From Omphalotus guepiniiformis (Eukaryota > Basidiomycota > Agaricomycetes > Agaricales > Omphalotaceae), in assembly GCA_028554645.1 (NCBI GenBank), contig JAQOOI010000004.1, forward strand, positions 62,001 to 126,000: DNA of 64,000 nt, written 5' to 3'. Positions 24,174 to 36,086 of the stretch are shown here, piece after piece. Under the pieces are notes generated by a model. The model made no database searches and was not told where the DNA came from. It saw nothing but the letters and a program-made list of their open reading frames with translations. The translations under genes were made by a program, and so were the position numbers. Position 1 is the first letter of the stretch; every line of letters starts with the position of its first letter.

Positions 24174-26021
24174 AATGGCCCCTCTTCTTTCTCTGATAGT
24201 GGTGGGTCTGAACTCTGCAGACTCTTGCTCTCGCTGACTTGGGCACCGACTTGTCGGGCGCAGGTATTACTGCTCTTTTTCCGGGTCAAGATGGTTATGC
24301 AGTAGCTAGTCAGGCATGTGCGTGTTTCTATCTTTTTGTCTTTCTTTCTCTGTTTCCGAAACTGTCAGAATCTGATGAATCATCGACGTTTACAGTCAAT
24401 CAACGGTTTACTTTCGAGCCAACAGCAGTTTCCTATCCATCTACACCAGAAGACGTATCAACAACCATGAAGCTTGAGCCGCAAACAACCTTCAGGTCGT
24501 CGCACGGGGTGGAGGGGTATGTCTTCTGCCCTTCCACCTTTACCACACCCACCCACGTTCGTTTCGCTGACGCAAAGTCGCAGCATAGCTACATCGCGAA
24601 CGGCTTAGGAGGCAAGAACGGTTCTCTCGTCGTCGACCTAAGCCACATGAAATCTATATCCGTTGATTCTTCGACCAACACCGCTGGGAATAGAGTTGGT
24701 GACGTTGCATTGACACTTAATCATGCTGGACGTGCACTTCCACATGGGACTTGCCCGTACGTTGGGTTGGGATTGGGGGTCATTCTTGTACGTCTTTTAT
24801 GCTGCTTTATTGAAGTTCATACAACTCACATTTGAACCCCCTCGGACTATTAGCTTTTTTTGGTGGATATGGATTTACGTGGAGGTAGTGGAGTCTGACT
24901 CTGGATACTATATTCGGTATTAGTGCTGTCCTCGCTAATGGAACTATAGTGAGAGCGACCGAGTCATCTTACCCAGATCTCTTTTGGGTCAGTCATTCCT
25001 GTTACTTGAAATCACGTCTTTTTTTGGCTCACCAGGACTGATTACAGGCTCTCCGAGGCGCAGCTCCTTCTTTCGCTATCTCGACATCCATCGAAGTAAA
25101 CACCTTCCCTGCACCCTCGTTTGCAATGGTCTTCCAATATACTTGGCAAATGGACTACTCCACCGCCGGTAAATCCCTACTCTCATTCCAAAAGTTCTCT
25201 TTCTCCGGCCCAGCATCTCCTTTCGCCGCCGAATTAGTTCTTTCGAAGGGTACCAAGAAGGGATTCGTTACTTTCGGTCTTACTGGTGCTTGGTATGGCG
25301 AAGAGAGTGCCCTGAATTCGACTCTACAACCATGGCTCGCTGTGATGCCGAAACCAAATACAGTCGTGTTTTCAGGCATTGGGACATATATCGACTCGGT
25401 TCAAGTCCTAGGCGGTAACGATCTTAATACTGTATCAACGGAACCTGATAGTTCGGATACGTTTTACGCAAAATCAATTACGACGTCGGAGACACAGCCT
25501 ATGACTCTCGAGGCATGTACTTCATTCATGGAGTATCTTTCCAATGAAGGATACGACTCAGACACTGTATGCATGCTTCCTCTTCCCTAGTTCTCTATAT
25601 CATCCAGCTAACGTCCTTAATTAGAACTGGTTCGTAGAGGTCGAGCTCTACGGTGGTCCCAACTCCAAAATCCGAGAAATCCCCAACAACGCTACCGCTT
25701 TCTCTCGCCGTGATACATCATTCACAATGCAATCGTACGCTTCAATCCAGATTCAGGTTTCACTTTCCTCGATGGACTCGTCGTCAGTCTGACTTCGAAG
25801 ATGCCTTCGAATTGGAACTACGGTGCTTATGCCAATTATATCGATGGAAGACTGGATAATTGTGCGTTATATTTCTCGTTCTTTAACAATTGCCGTTAAC
25901 TGTGTGTTTACTTGCAGAGGAACAATTGTATTTTGATTCGAATTATGCAAGGTTGAGGTCTTTGAAGGAAGAGTTGAATCCTCGTAATGTGTTTATGTTC
26001 CCTACGTCGGTTGAAGAGTGA
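24174..26021 (+). pseudogene. FAD-linked oxidoreductase (AA7 / berberine-bridge-enzyme type), decayed
   Basis: Conceptual pieces follow the family order: a hydrophobic leader at 24174, GITALFPGQDGYA, the FAD-binding PCMH part with VVARGGG-HSYIANGLGGK and RALPHGTCPYVG, GGYGFT, SAVLANGTIVRA, DLFWALRGAAPSF and the C-terminal NWNYGAYANYID and NPRNVFMFP. Members are secreted flavoenzymes oxidising oligosaccharides or alkaloid-like substrates. I count several lesions: the leader is out of frame with the next block; one base is lost near 24475; about five bases (GTTGG) are duplicated near 24762; an in-frame TAG interrupts the motif near 24880; the frame changes near 25738-25750; and a TAG is created at the last splice junction near 25919. 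Several introns are still recognisable, so this is a decayed gene and not a retrocopy. Confidence 0.85.
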
Positions 26022-27020
26022 GTGTTAATTGAGATATGGAGGGTCAGTCAAGGGGGACTAGAAAAAGTTATGCTGGACATTTGGGAGGAGCGTTTGAATG
26101 GAATATGTTACTCAACTTTCGGACCTTTCTTCGTATAATTGCTAAGTACACCGGATTCTAATGCATCTAATTCCTTACCTTCCTTCCTTCCTTGCTACAT
26201 ACTAAGGCAATGTCGTTTCACGAAAACCTGATTCGGTACTATGTAGCAGGTTTAGACGCTCTTGAGGCTGCAAGCGCGGGCGTAAAACGTCACATGTGTG
26301 TGGTATATATTTTATCACCAAGTGGCATCCGGCAAGCCCTTGACAAGTCTTAGTTGATACCCTTGAAGCTTGCAAGCTTGAAGGTCTGTTCGGGGCAGGC
26401 CAGGAAACAGTACACGTCTGTGGCGTGAGAACGTTATCCGGGGTGTAATGCACGTGCGGGTCACACAGCCTCGCTGACTCAGAGACGCGTCGCGTCGGCT
26501 TGAAGCTCTCTTCGAAAATTTCGACTTGGAGTCGATTATGAGTAAAAGGGAGATTGGAACACTACGAAACATGTTAAGATGTCAAGGGAATCCAGCTGGC
26601 ATCCCTCTCCGAGTCTGAGTACTAAACTGCATAAATTACCGAACCTCGAACACCCGACGCGTTTGTTTGAAGCGGAATGGCAGCGGCCTTGAATCTTGGA
26701 TAATAAATACCGTATGGCAGATACATAGGACGAAGTCGACGGGATAATCGATAAAGGCTAATATATCACACCAATTCACGATACGATAAACAGTGTATAA
26801 ATGGATCACGGTACATAATTAAGTAGTAAATTCTACATTTTACTTTTTCCACTTCCTAACAGTAATAATAATCCTACACCTTGATCATCGGCAAATCCGC
26901 CTCTCAGTAATACCTATATACATTTTTATTTTTAGGGAGAATTTCCGCAATTTCGCGCACGCTATCATCCAAGCATTAGTCCATGGCCAACCTTAACCCA
27001 ATTCAACCGCATACCTTCTC
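26022..27020. other. Intergenic region
   Basis: No gene is supported in this kilobase. A CTTCC repeat lies near 26180. The last 100 bases are probably the 3' region of the minus-strand gene that ends at 27021. Confidence 0.5.
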
Positions 27021-27542
27021 TCAAAGCGGAACAACCCCCGGCCTCCTATTCTCACTCCAAACCCTCCTCAACGCAGGCTCACAAACCTCCCTAACACGAT
27101 CATAAACCCTCCCAACATCACAAGGAAGCCTCCACACCCCCGGGCCTCCCCCCGTTGGTACCGCCAACCCCTGCAAAACCCACAAAAACCTAATAACCCA
27201 CCCCGCACAACTCCATATGTACAACCCACTATGATCATCCCCATCCCTCTCCGCCCTAAAACGCATCGCGAACCGCTCCAAATCATTCATCGTGTAGGGT
27301 AGTGTGACTACGTGGATTACCCCGAGGAGAGATGATGATCGAGTTAGGGAACAGATTTTGTGTGTTAGGACCCAGTGTGTGGAGGGTTGTCGACGAGTTA
27401 TTTGGAAGACCCGGGTTTGGTGGTCGGAGGAGAAGTAGTTTGTGGGGTGAGCGACGATTGCCCAGTGGGAACCTGTTGGTTGACCTCGGCTGTCGATTTG
27501 GGAGTAGAGGGCGATACCGATGTTGACTTGGGGGGAAGGCAT
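27021..27542 (-). CDS. Small conserved-looking basidiomycete protein, function unknown
   Basis: A single exon of 173 residues starts at ATG 27542-27540. The reading frame stays open to 28037 upstream, but that extension has no similarity-like features and I treat it as leader. Motifs include NIGIALYSQ at the N-terminus, a central HWAIVAHP strand, VFQIT, and then GVIHVVTLP followed by an arginine-rich helix and a tryptophan-rich end (LYIWSCAGWVIRFLW). The order resembles a fungal family of unknown function that I tentatively link to DUF6914. No catalytic residues can be named. Confidence 0.55.
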   Translation of the reverse strand: MPSPQVNIGIALYSQIDSRGQPTGSHWAIVAHPTNYFSSDHQTRVFQITRRQPSTHWVLTHKICSLTRSSSLLGVIHVVTLPYTMNDLERFAMRFRAERDGDDHSGLYIWSCAGWVIRFLWVLQGLAVPTGGGPGVWRLPCDVGRVYDRVREVCEPALRRVWSENRRPGVVPL

Positions 27543-28024
27543 AGCGGTAGATCGGGTTGTTCGGTAGATCGGTAGGGATAGGTTGTTGAGTGTGTTAAGA
27601 GGAGCGTAGGCGTTGATGTCGAATGAGAGGCGACTGAGGGAAAGGTCGAGCTCTAGCAGACCAGTTACATAGTACCATGTCAAAGCAAATGAAGTGGCAC
27701 CGAAACGCAAGAAACAATGGCCCGCCGGGGGACTCGAAGAAGCGTACGCAGCGAAGTGGATTCGAACGACTTTCCTTTCTTTTTCCCGGGGGGGTTGGGA
27801 TTCGGGGGGTGTCTTGAGTGGCCTCCGCGATGCAGAAACAAAAGGCAACAAACCCCCTTGCGACATTGAATTGAATACCACAATCCACAGAGAAGTGTAA
27901 CTACTTTGTTCCGTGAAACTTAGATTGTTAAATAGCACTTGAAATTCTGTTGAAACCGGTTGAAATATTCCTGGAACTTCTTCGATCTTTGCGGAATTGT
28001 GTGAGAATCGGTCCCCTCCACACT

Positions 28025-28276
28025 GGATGGATTTCAATGGAACTCACTCTAACTTACTGAAATCGTGAGGAACGTATCCTTGCTCTGCCGCACTTCTTTC
28101 AATGAAACTCGGTGATCACTGACTGAAATCGTTGAAATACAACTGAACTTGGATGGATTTCAATGGAACTCACTCTAACTTACTGAAATCGTGAGGAACG
28201 TATCCTTGCTCTGCCGCACTTCTTTCAATGAAACTCGGTGATCACTGACTGAAATCGTTGAAATACAACTGAACTT
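28025..28276 (+). repeat. Tandem duplication, 2 x 126 bp
   Basis: The segment 28025-28150 is repeated essentially perfectly at 28151-28276. The unit is rich in TGAAA and lies at the left edge of the accessory island. Confidence 0.9.
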
Positions 28277-28299
28277 GACGGCTAGCAAAACCTACTGAA

Positions 28300-28740
28300 A
28301 TGTTACCTGAATCAACCACCACCGATCGTATGAAAACTTTGGTTATATGGGGGGAGATACACTGAAACAGGTAAATGTAAGGGGTGGATTTAACGACGTT
28401 CCTATGAAGATCTTTGGAGGAAAAGCAGGGGAATACAATGAAAAACTGAAAGATAAGGAGCGGAATTCATGACCTGCGTATCCAACTTGAAGAAAACAGG
28501 GGGTACACTGAAAAAAACACGGGGGGATACAATGAAATATTCAGATATAAGCACAGGCATTCATGACGTCCCTATGAAAACTTCGAGAATATTGGGGTTG
28601 CGGGGTACACTGACTCGGAAACTCGGTAATGTAAGAAAAAGACCTCACGACGTTGCGATGAACACCTCAAGAATGGGACGGGGGTACACTGGAACAAAAT
28701 GTAAGCTGTGAAACCTGGGGGGATACACAACGAAGTACTT
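28300..28740 (+). repeat. Degenerate GGGG(G)TACACTGAA-type repeats
   Basis: Four to five imperfect units contain GGGGGxTACACTGAA, followed 20-60 bases later by ACGxxxCTATGAA-like blocks. They differ by indels, so the period varies. They lie directly downstream of the GIY-YIG gene and show no coding potential. Confidence 0.5.
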
Positions 28741-28744
28741 ACCG

Positions 28745-29170
28745 TTACAAGGACGCAGCGCGAGACATTACTGGGCGGATCAAGTCTCTGACGACGTGCG
28801 CTGCCGAGCCTCTGAATTCAAAGAGCTCATTGTGCCTTCGGCGGCAGTGTGCGCAAACCTCCCGGGGCCGGCGTGTGCATATGTCGTCCAGCATCGCATG
28901 ACAGATGTGTTCTGAAATGTGGTCAGTGACGGCGGGGTTGAAAAACGACGACGTGCCTGCACGAATGTAGTGGCGGGCGTGAACTGCGAACCACCACTTA
29001 TGATTTTGCCCCCTACACTGCCTTGCCCACTCCCGTCTTCGCCGCCGAATGTTTGTTGTACGACCAACCTTGAACAGCTTCGTCCCGACAACGTGAAACA
29101 CGTATAAAAAACCTGGGCGGTCGAACGGATACACCCGTTGACACGCTACGCGTACGGGCCTGCAATACAT
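28745..29170 (-). CDS. GIY-YIG nuclease-superfamily protein, T5orf172/MUG113-like
   Basis: The model is exon 1 29170-28963, a 51 bp intron (donor GTGCAG, acceptor TTTCAG) and exon 2 28911-28745, giving 124 residues. The first part carries GFLYVFHVVG-KLFKVGRT-NIRRRR-W, which matches the GIY-YIG-fold core in its T5orf172 form, where Y, K/R and the KVGRT strand are typical. Then follow WWFAV, a helix, and RRPREVCAHCRRRHNELFEF, a probable CxxC-containing element. The usual C-terminal R-LI-P end is present. Such domains bind or cut DNA and are often found in mobile or fast-evolving loci. Whether this copy is catalytic is unknown. The start is the first ATG in frame. The gene is surrounded by repeats. 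Confidence 0.65.
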   Translation of the reverse strand: MYCRPVRVACQRVYPFDRPGFLYVFHVVGTKLFKVGRTTNIRRRRREWARQCRGQNHKWWFAVHARHYIRAGTSSFFNPAVTDHISEHICHAMLDDICTRRPREVCAHCRRRHNELFEFRGSAAHVVRDLIRPVMSRAASL

Positions 29171-29260
29171 GTGGTTGATAAGAAAAACAAGTCGTCGGGA
29201 TGGTCTCGCGACAAAGAGAGTCGAACGGAATGAGCGATGAAAGCAGTGCGTCGTGAATAA

Positions 29261-29552
29261 GTGGTGGGACGCTTCTACGACGCAATGAAAATAAATAAAG
29301 AGCGGCACAAACGGAGAGGCAGTCAATTAAAAGAGGTGCTGAGGATGCGATTGAGGGAGGATGTTGAGGTACTCGCCACTCACCAACGGAGACTTGAAAC
29401 CAACAAAGAAATGAAACTGACGCTGTTTAGGGTGCCGTGAAGTGGTGGGACGGACTTCTAGGCGACGCGACGAAAAATTAAGAGCGGCGCAGATGGAGAC
29501 GCGCTCAATTGAAAGATTTGCCGAGGACGCGATTGGGAGAGGATGGCGAGAA
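29261..29552 (+). repeat. Diverged tandem duplication upstream of the GIY-YIG gene
   Basis: The segment 29261-29372 resembles 29442-29552. Both begin GTGGTGGGACG, share TCTA-GACGC, AAGAGCGGC, GGAGA-GC-TCAATT-AAAG, and end near GAGGACGCGATTG. They are about 181 bp apart and diverged by substitutions and indels. Confidence 0.65.
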
Positions 29553-30049
29553 TGCGACCTATGCACTGGATTGAGCCCCGCTGAGGTAAAAAGTTCGATG
29601 CTTTTTCAAGAAAACAACTACTTGAGTTACATAAAACTCAGAGCTGACCGAAGCTGAACGTGAACGGATTTATTTACCTTCGCACATTGTACAGTTAGGC
29701 ACATTGTACATTTGGACGAGTTTGGAAATGTATCGCTCACTCACAACCTTTGTGAAACGGAGCTAGCAAACGCCTAGAAGAGACTTTTGTCAGATGGATG
29801 ACAACAAGCTTTCAGAAATAGAAATTAGCCACTCACGATGCCTTTACATAGCTTGACATAGAATAATAGGTAAAGTACATACTATATGACCTATAAATGA
29901 TTGTAGCGAAGCGTTCGTCGGCCCTCGGTTGACGTCGCAAGTGACTTTGGATTTGTAGTCAGATTCCTGCCGACACTCAGTTGTGGAACCGACAATTCCT
30001 GAGACGCGCAAAGCAACAGGGGTGTTCATGCGGGGCACAGTCAGGACCG

Positions 30050-30500
30050 ACGATACCTGACAACGAAAACCCAGTGGAGAGAACACAATGGAACAGGGTG
30101 GGATTGAGGGGAAACTCAGTTGGAACCGATAATAGCTGACACCCGCCCGCTGCATCGAAAACCCACTGGAGGGAACAGGATGGAACAGGATGGAACAGGG
30201 GGGAACCGAGGGGGAACCGAGGGGGAACTCAGTTGGAACCGACGATTCCTGACACCAGCTGCAATGAAAATGCATCCTTGAAAACGCAATGGAACAGGGT
30301 GGAAATGAGGGGGAACCGAGGGGGAACTCAGTTGGAACCGACGATTCCTGACACCAGCTGCAATGAAAATGCATACTTGAAAACGCAATGGAACAGGGTG
30401 GAAATGAGGGGGAACTCAGTTGGAACTGACAATTCCTGCCACCAGACCCAAGGGAAATCCACTGCTGAAATTGCAATGGAATATGGTGGAGATGTAGGAA
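30050..30500 (+). repeat. Minisatellite of 88-110 bp units
   Basis: At least four units share the blocks GGAACCGACGATTCCTGACA, GCAATGAAAATGCAT, CAATGGAACAGGGTGG and GGGGGAACTCAGTT. Spacing is 99 bp between the units at 30235 and 30334 and 88 bp to the next at 30422, because an 11 bp sub-repeat was lost. Reading it on the minus strand gives long open frames, but these are repeat artefacts. Confidence 0.8.
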
Positions 30501-31266
30501 ATCCTTCATGCGGGAGCATCACCTAGATACATTGTTAACTTCAGCAGATGAAGGACGAAGATCATGTGGAAATCTCGCCAAACATCCGCATCTATACAAC
30601 CTCGGCTGAAAACCTCAATTTGAGCAGTCTTGCACTGAATTGCGGTTAACATGCATGGAACCCAAACACTCATGCAACCGGTTAGTCGACTTCGGTATCG
30701 TTGGTGAAACCAGGCGGAATTGTGTTGAGTTTTGCAAGTGGATAAGCGGCAGCGCCCCTGAAAAAAACACCTGGAACGAAACGGAATAGACCGAAATCAC
30801 AATGACATCTTACAAGTGAATAAGTGACAGTGCCACTGAAAAAACCTGGAATGAAGCGGAATGGATTGAAACTCAACATGAAATCCTACCCGGGACACAC
30901 CGTCTGTGAGGTATGAATACATACAGTGCAGGGTGCGCGACGACGTTGACTGAAACATACAACATAGAGTTACTCTCGCCAACACATAGGGATAAAGAAA
31001 ACATGAAAGAGATTGAATTTTCGTTGCACAACATGACAATACGCCGATCTAAAAACACAAGTTCAGCCATACCATCCGGCCCCATTCGACCAATAAAAAG
31101 GGGCACCTATTACTCCACGTCGCTCCTTTCCTCTCCGGTAGACTCCTCTGACGAACTGCCATTCTCGTCCTCACTCCCTGGGTCCGACAGGGAATTACCG
31201 CTCAGAGTCGGGTCAACAAACGCTGGTCGCTCGCTGCCAGACGTAGGTCAGAACTCGTTCAGACCA

Positions 31267-34200
31267 CTACGCGCCCAAGCCCACGTACCTATGCAGTTTC
31301 GGAAACCCTTCCTGCTCTTTGTTTCGGAACTCCAAAACGACATCAGCCAAACACTTCCCTTCAGGAATCACCCGCAAACTCTCGATTCCCGATGCCTCAA
31401 ACCTCCCTTGACATTGTTTCTCCAATGTCATGAACAACTGCTGCTGCTGCAAAGCATATGCCACCTGCCCTGGTGACATTCGTAAAGAACCTTCTTGTAC
31501 ATCCTTGGTCCACTGTGTCCCGGCGAGTTCCTGTACGTGGTGACCAGCCCCCGTAGAGGGCTTCCACGTCGTTTGCTTTGATATATCACCCCACACTTGA
31601 GCCATTTTCTGGAACGTCTTGATACACCTATGAAACTCGGCGTGTTTGATTTCGAGAGTCTCTCGCCACCGCTCGAACTCAGCTTCGTCCCTGAAGAATT
31701 TGACTCGGTCCTCTGGTTTCCAAGAATCAATCACCTCATCACCGAGTGCGAACAATCACTTACGCTCCCTCGCCCATTCTTCTGACTCAACATCGTTGGC
31801 AGTTACTTTCCAGATGAAGCCATCAAGTATAGCCCCTGACATTTTGGAACCCTCCACGTGCGCGCCTTCGATTTTCCGCTTTTTCAGCGGGCGTCTGCCT
31901 TCGCTATTATCGTCGTCGTGGTCCGAGTTTCCCCGTGCAGGTGCTTATGCTCGACGTCAATCAACTCAGTCAGCAGCGAGTTTAGAGGTGACGCACCGGT
32001 ACGGCGTGACATTTGGGTCCCAAAATGCCCTATAGCCTCTGTGTACAGTCAGCCCCTGCCTGACACCGCAGAGCAACAAGGTGCCCACCTCGACCTCCAA
32101 CCCCTTGTCCCCTCCTCCTTTTCTCAGATTGAGCCATTGTAATGCCCCCGCCAGACCGACCCTGGAACCCTGGCCTCATTCGCCACAGACTACCATCAGC
32201 TCTGAGAGAGTCGCCCAAAGCACGTTTGACATGCGTTGGCTTTCTATACGTGTCTTCCACCGTCAGCTTTGGACAGGCGGTTGATTTTTCCTCGATCGCC
32301 CCCAGGGCCACCAACGCGCTGCGGTGGCGGTTGTAGTCTTCCAATTGCTGCAATCTCACACGCTCGAACCGCTTGATTTCCTCCGTGCTCCTGGTGTTCT
32401 GCTCCTGACCTCTGTTGTGCACGTTCTTGTTATCAAAGATTGCCGATAACAGTCGGACGGTCGCCTGTAGTGCCAGGATGAGCGACCAGGCCCCTGCCTT
32501 TCGCAGCAATACCTCCCGCTCCGACACCTCCTCCATTCCTGAAGCAGCACGCTCCATCAACGGGAGATCTGAGGGGAGAAATAGCCTTTCCTCCTCAACA
32601 TCTGTGACGGTCAATGCTAACACTCTATCCCCCACATCCGGCATGATCACTCTCTGGCGCTCACGCCATCGGTCTATACGCCGCGACATTCGCTCTCGCA
32701 TTTCTATCACTTGTTCTTCGGCATCCCTATCTGCTGCGCGTCCATGACCCTGCAGACTTCTGACTTTTCGGCGCAATGCTGCTCTGAACACACAATTAGC
32801 TCGTTGCAACCCCCTAGCAATAACTCACTGAGCATCCTCAATCTCCACACCTTCCCTCAAAAACCTCACCACCGCGGACTGTGTCGCTGACATGCCAGTC
32901 CCAAGCACACACGGTAAATCGGACTTCATCAACCGTTGAACCTCCCGACGCAATGTAGACGCTTTTCAGTATTGGTAGGATCAGGTCTCTGCCAGTAGCT
33001 ATCACAGATACTGCACGTACACTCGGAGTGCTCAGTAGCATAGACTGAATGAACCACTCGTTTGTGTTTCCTGTCAAATCTTGGCGACCGATCCATGGCA
33101 TTCCATTCCTCTATCCTATCTTTATGAATGTCGTACAACGCCTGTAGATTGTTTCTCGTCTGGAAGTAACGTTTCTTCGCGGTCTCCAGTTCCTTTTGCA
33201 ATTGCAAACCTGAATCTCCGCATTAGCATCGTCTCACCTCCGTTGACCGACATCAGGATGAACTCACTCATTCCCATGACTTTGCGAGTATTCCACGACA
33301 GAAACACCTGGATAATTGCATCCTGCCGCTGCCCGTGGCTCATTTGACGAATTGACGGGCCCAGCAAATTGAGTTCGGGCCATACCAGCTCAGCAGTTTC
33401 GCCAGGAAAGTGCCCAATGGAATCTTTGTATGACGAGGAGAACAAATACATGCACATATCTAGGTGATTGCGCACATGTGCGGCCGGTATTGTAAACCGA
33501 AACGAATTCGTCTGATGGGCCAGATGCGGAAACCAACGCTTCATGCGCTCCACAACGTGGGCAGAGTAGGTGCAATTACTGTCATAGCTGAGCGGTTGAT
33601 CTGGCACGGAACCCTTGTCAAACATTCGGAGTTCCAAAGCCTTCGCCAGTGCGAGATCGCTATTGGCGAATCTAGAGAGAGAGAATTTTCGGCTTGGCCT
33701 CGTGGGAACGACGGGGAAGGGAACGCACCTCTCGCCTCGCTGCATATCAACGGTGGAGTGGACGAAGATATGGTCACATTGAACGTTGATGACTCCTGTG
33801 ATATCCATCCCTTTGAACTTAAGCCTATTTTGCTTTTCCATCGCCTTGATAAAACCACAGTTAGCCTTCTCCTGAACCAGTCCTTGTGAGTGCTGGCTAC
33901 CCAAATTCATCGGCTCACATACCTCAGGACCTCGCCGTGGACCTGTTACACGGTCCATCTCCGCACCAGCCGTCGTCACCCCCTGATTTCCGGCCTTCTG
34001 TAGCTGTGGAACCTCTGCAAGGTACGCATTTTCTCGCGCAGCACTAGGGAAAACCGATCGCCCTTGGTAAAGCGAGATGTCTGTCGGATCATGGTTCTTA
34101 CTATAGTGGTTGGCCTGAAAATTGCCATCTAGGGTGCGCCTGCAGGCATGTAGGTGGCTAAGAACTCATCAGCACCACTCCTGCCACCCGACATAACTTG

Positions 34201-35275
34201 GCCTGCGTACCGAAGTTCCACTGGCACACCAGCCCACCCTGGCTCCAAATTCACCCCTTCTTCCGGACATGTGGGACAATAGACGACCATGTTGCCTACC
34301 GGGCGGCGGGGAAAGTAGACATCAATTCCATGACCTTGCCCCAACCATTTATTGGCTCGCAGGTAGCTCCAGATGCGTGACACCAACAGGAATTTTGCAT
34401 AAAATTCCTGTATGACTCCAAGTCAGCCACGTAAAAACAAAAGAGAGTATGCACTCAACGGGAATCTCCTGGGGGTATGAGTGGTTTGTGAGCCCTGCCA
34501 GTGCTTTGCAGTAATCGTATGCGGTGGCCTTCGAACACTCGCACAGCACCTGAAACTCTCGTAGAGCACGCAACGTGAAAGCTGTTCCTGGGTCAGTGAA
34601 TGAACCCGGGAATAGATTGGCTTCGAACAATTGCTCCCACTTTCGCGGTGGGCCGGCACACCCACAGAACTTGACTTTTGTACCGTGTACCCCATTGGTA
34701 TCGACAACGGTCAGGAGCAGGCTTTGATGGGCCGCCAAGGGACAGGGATCCCCCCCATGACCTAAATGAACGGCCCAGGTCTCGTCCAAACGAGACAAAT
34801 CATATCTGGTGAAGAAGGTGTCCTCCGGTCCCCAGAATTCGGCCCAATGGAAGGGGTTATGCTTGTGGGCCTGAAGGAAGCACCCTTTACAGAGCGGTCT
34901 CAACTGAAAGCAATCCCTGCAGCGAGTGGTGCGCTCTCCTACACCGCAGTCGCACGCAGTGCCGATCCTAGGGTCTGCGGCCTTCTGCATGTACATGCAC
35001 AAAATGAGCAGAAAATGAACTCCATATTGCTCCAAAAGTGTTGCTCTCTATGCACGCAATTCGTTAGCTGTTCCTTCACGACAATGACGACGTCAATTCA
35101 CCCTTGTCTTGCCCTCTGTCTGGCCTTCGTTTTCACTGGCCTTCCTCTCGCCACTCTCAGGACCAGGCGTCTTAGACGACGTACTGGGAGTTGGTAGCAC
35201 GTAACGCATCACCATGGCTTTCTCAAGCTCACTCTGTGAGACCTGTCCGCGTCCTCGACCCATCGTAGTACCCAA
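31267..35275 (-). mobile_element. KDZ (Kyakuja-Dileera-Zisupton) class DNA transposon, coding core
   Basis: The span is the coding region of a KDZ transposase. The true element ends, terminal inverted repeats and target duplications were not located. Repeats of GGAAA type lie on its left up to about 30.9 kb. KDZ elements are a eukaryotic transposon class that is abundant in Agaricomycetes. Confidence 0.7.
31267..35275 (-). CDS. KDZ transposase with CxC2 cysteine cluster
   Basis: This is a multi-exon minus-strand gene whose N-terminus is not fully resolved; the first supported block starts near 35275. At 34.80-34.95 kb lies the CxC2 zinc-binding cluster (CDCG, RCRDCF, CKGCFLQAHKHNPFH). It is followed by the family block with HGG-CP, CGC, LFEANLFPGSF and an ECSKATAYDYCKAL helix. 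Two introns near 34.4 and 34.2 kb lead to FYAKF, then VVYCPTCPEEGVNLEPGW and RTLDGNFQAN. The RNase H-like core spans about 33.9-33.25 kb and includes CDH, SYDSNCTYS, IPAAHVRNHLDMC, ETAELVWPELN and the closing MSHGQRQDAI-VFLSWN. Asp and Glu candidates for the catalytic triad are in place. The C-terminus (32.8-31.27 kb) is long helical coiled-coil sequence. I saw no stop inside the recognised blocks, so the copy may be intact. The role would be cut-and-paste transposition. Confidence 0.8.
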
Positions 35276-36086
35276 TGTTGAGTCTGTGGGGTGTACCGTG
35301 TCGGTCGATGGTAGTTTTCTCCCAAGTGGAAAGATGAACCAGCCCGTACGATTCTCGAATCTTTCCCATAATGAGCAGTTCGTCCGCCCCGCCAGAAAGA
35401 ATGCGCTTCATCTAGATCTTCGCGGCTCATAGTTCTTTGCCGGACTCATGAGTCGCTTATGTAGCCCCGGGTACAGTGCTGTGCTGTGTCAAAAATCCTG
35501 AAGGAGAGTGTCAAGCAGTTGCAAGAAAAACGCGAGAGACGGGTGCAGTCGGTTGCACCTGATCCGCCCTGACGACGGATCGATTTACCGGTCTGATCTG
35601 GAGAATTGTCCGGCTGCTCGTGGTCTGAGCGTGGGAAGTTGGAGTCTGGGTACTAAGTATGTAGTAATGTACCTTCATCTTTCTCGGAGTTTTTCGTCGG
35701 AGTCAACGACTAAGCTCCTTTCCACTAAATTTCGCTGAGTCATTCTTACACATGCATAGATAACACTCGAATTTCTTGGAGACTTAGCAGGAACATCTCC
35801 TTGCCGTGAAATGTCTTTATTTTAACATATTTATAAGTTATCGGCAGCATGTCCTAAGTATCAACGTTCCTAAGTGGCCCGAGGTGGTGCCTTGGAAGGA
35901 ATACAAAATATACTCATTGTTTGAGTGCAAGCAAGTCTCCAGAAGTGCAATAAGTTACAGCATATCAACGGCTGAACACGTAGAGGATCGATTCACCTTT
36001 GAATGCAGCAGCACGTCATCGTTAATCAGAAGACTTTCAAAGGTAAGGATCTGCCATCGCTACTACACCGTGTTTGAGTATTGGGC
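35276..36086. other. Stretch between the KDZ gene and the next gene
   Basis: The first 160 bases could hold the transposase first exon. Other open frames here are short and unsupported. No repeat was recognised. Confidence 0.4.

Noticed and set aside
27740..27840. Another B-box-like GGATTCGAAC with a partly pairing T-stem
   Set aside because: One mismatch in the T-stem, no matching acceptor stem and no convincing D arm upstream.
27543..28037. N-terminal extension of the minus-strand gene at 27021-27542
   Set aside because: The frame is open but low in meaningful pattern, and it crosses into TGAAA repeats. The internal ATG gives the compact protein.
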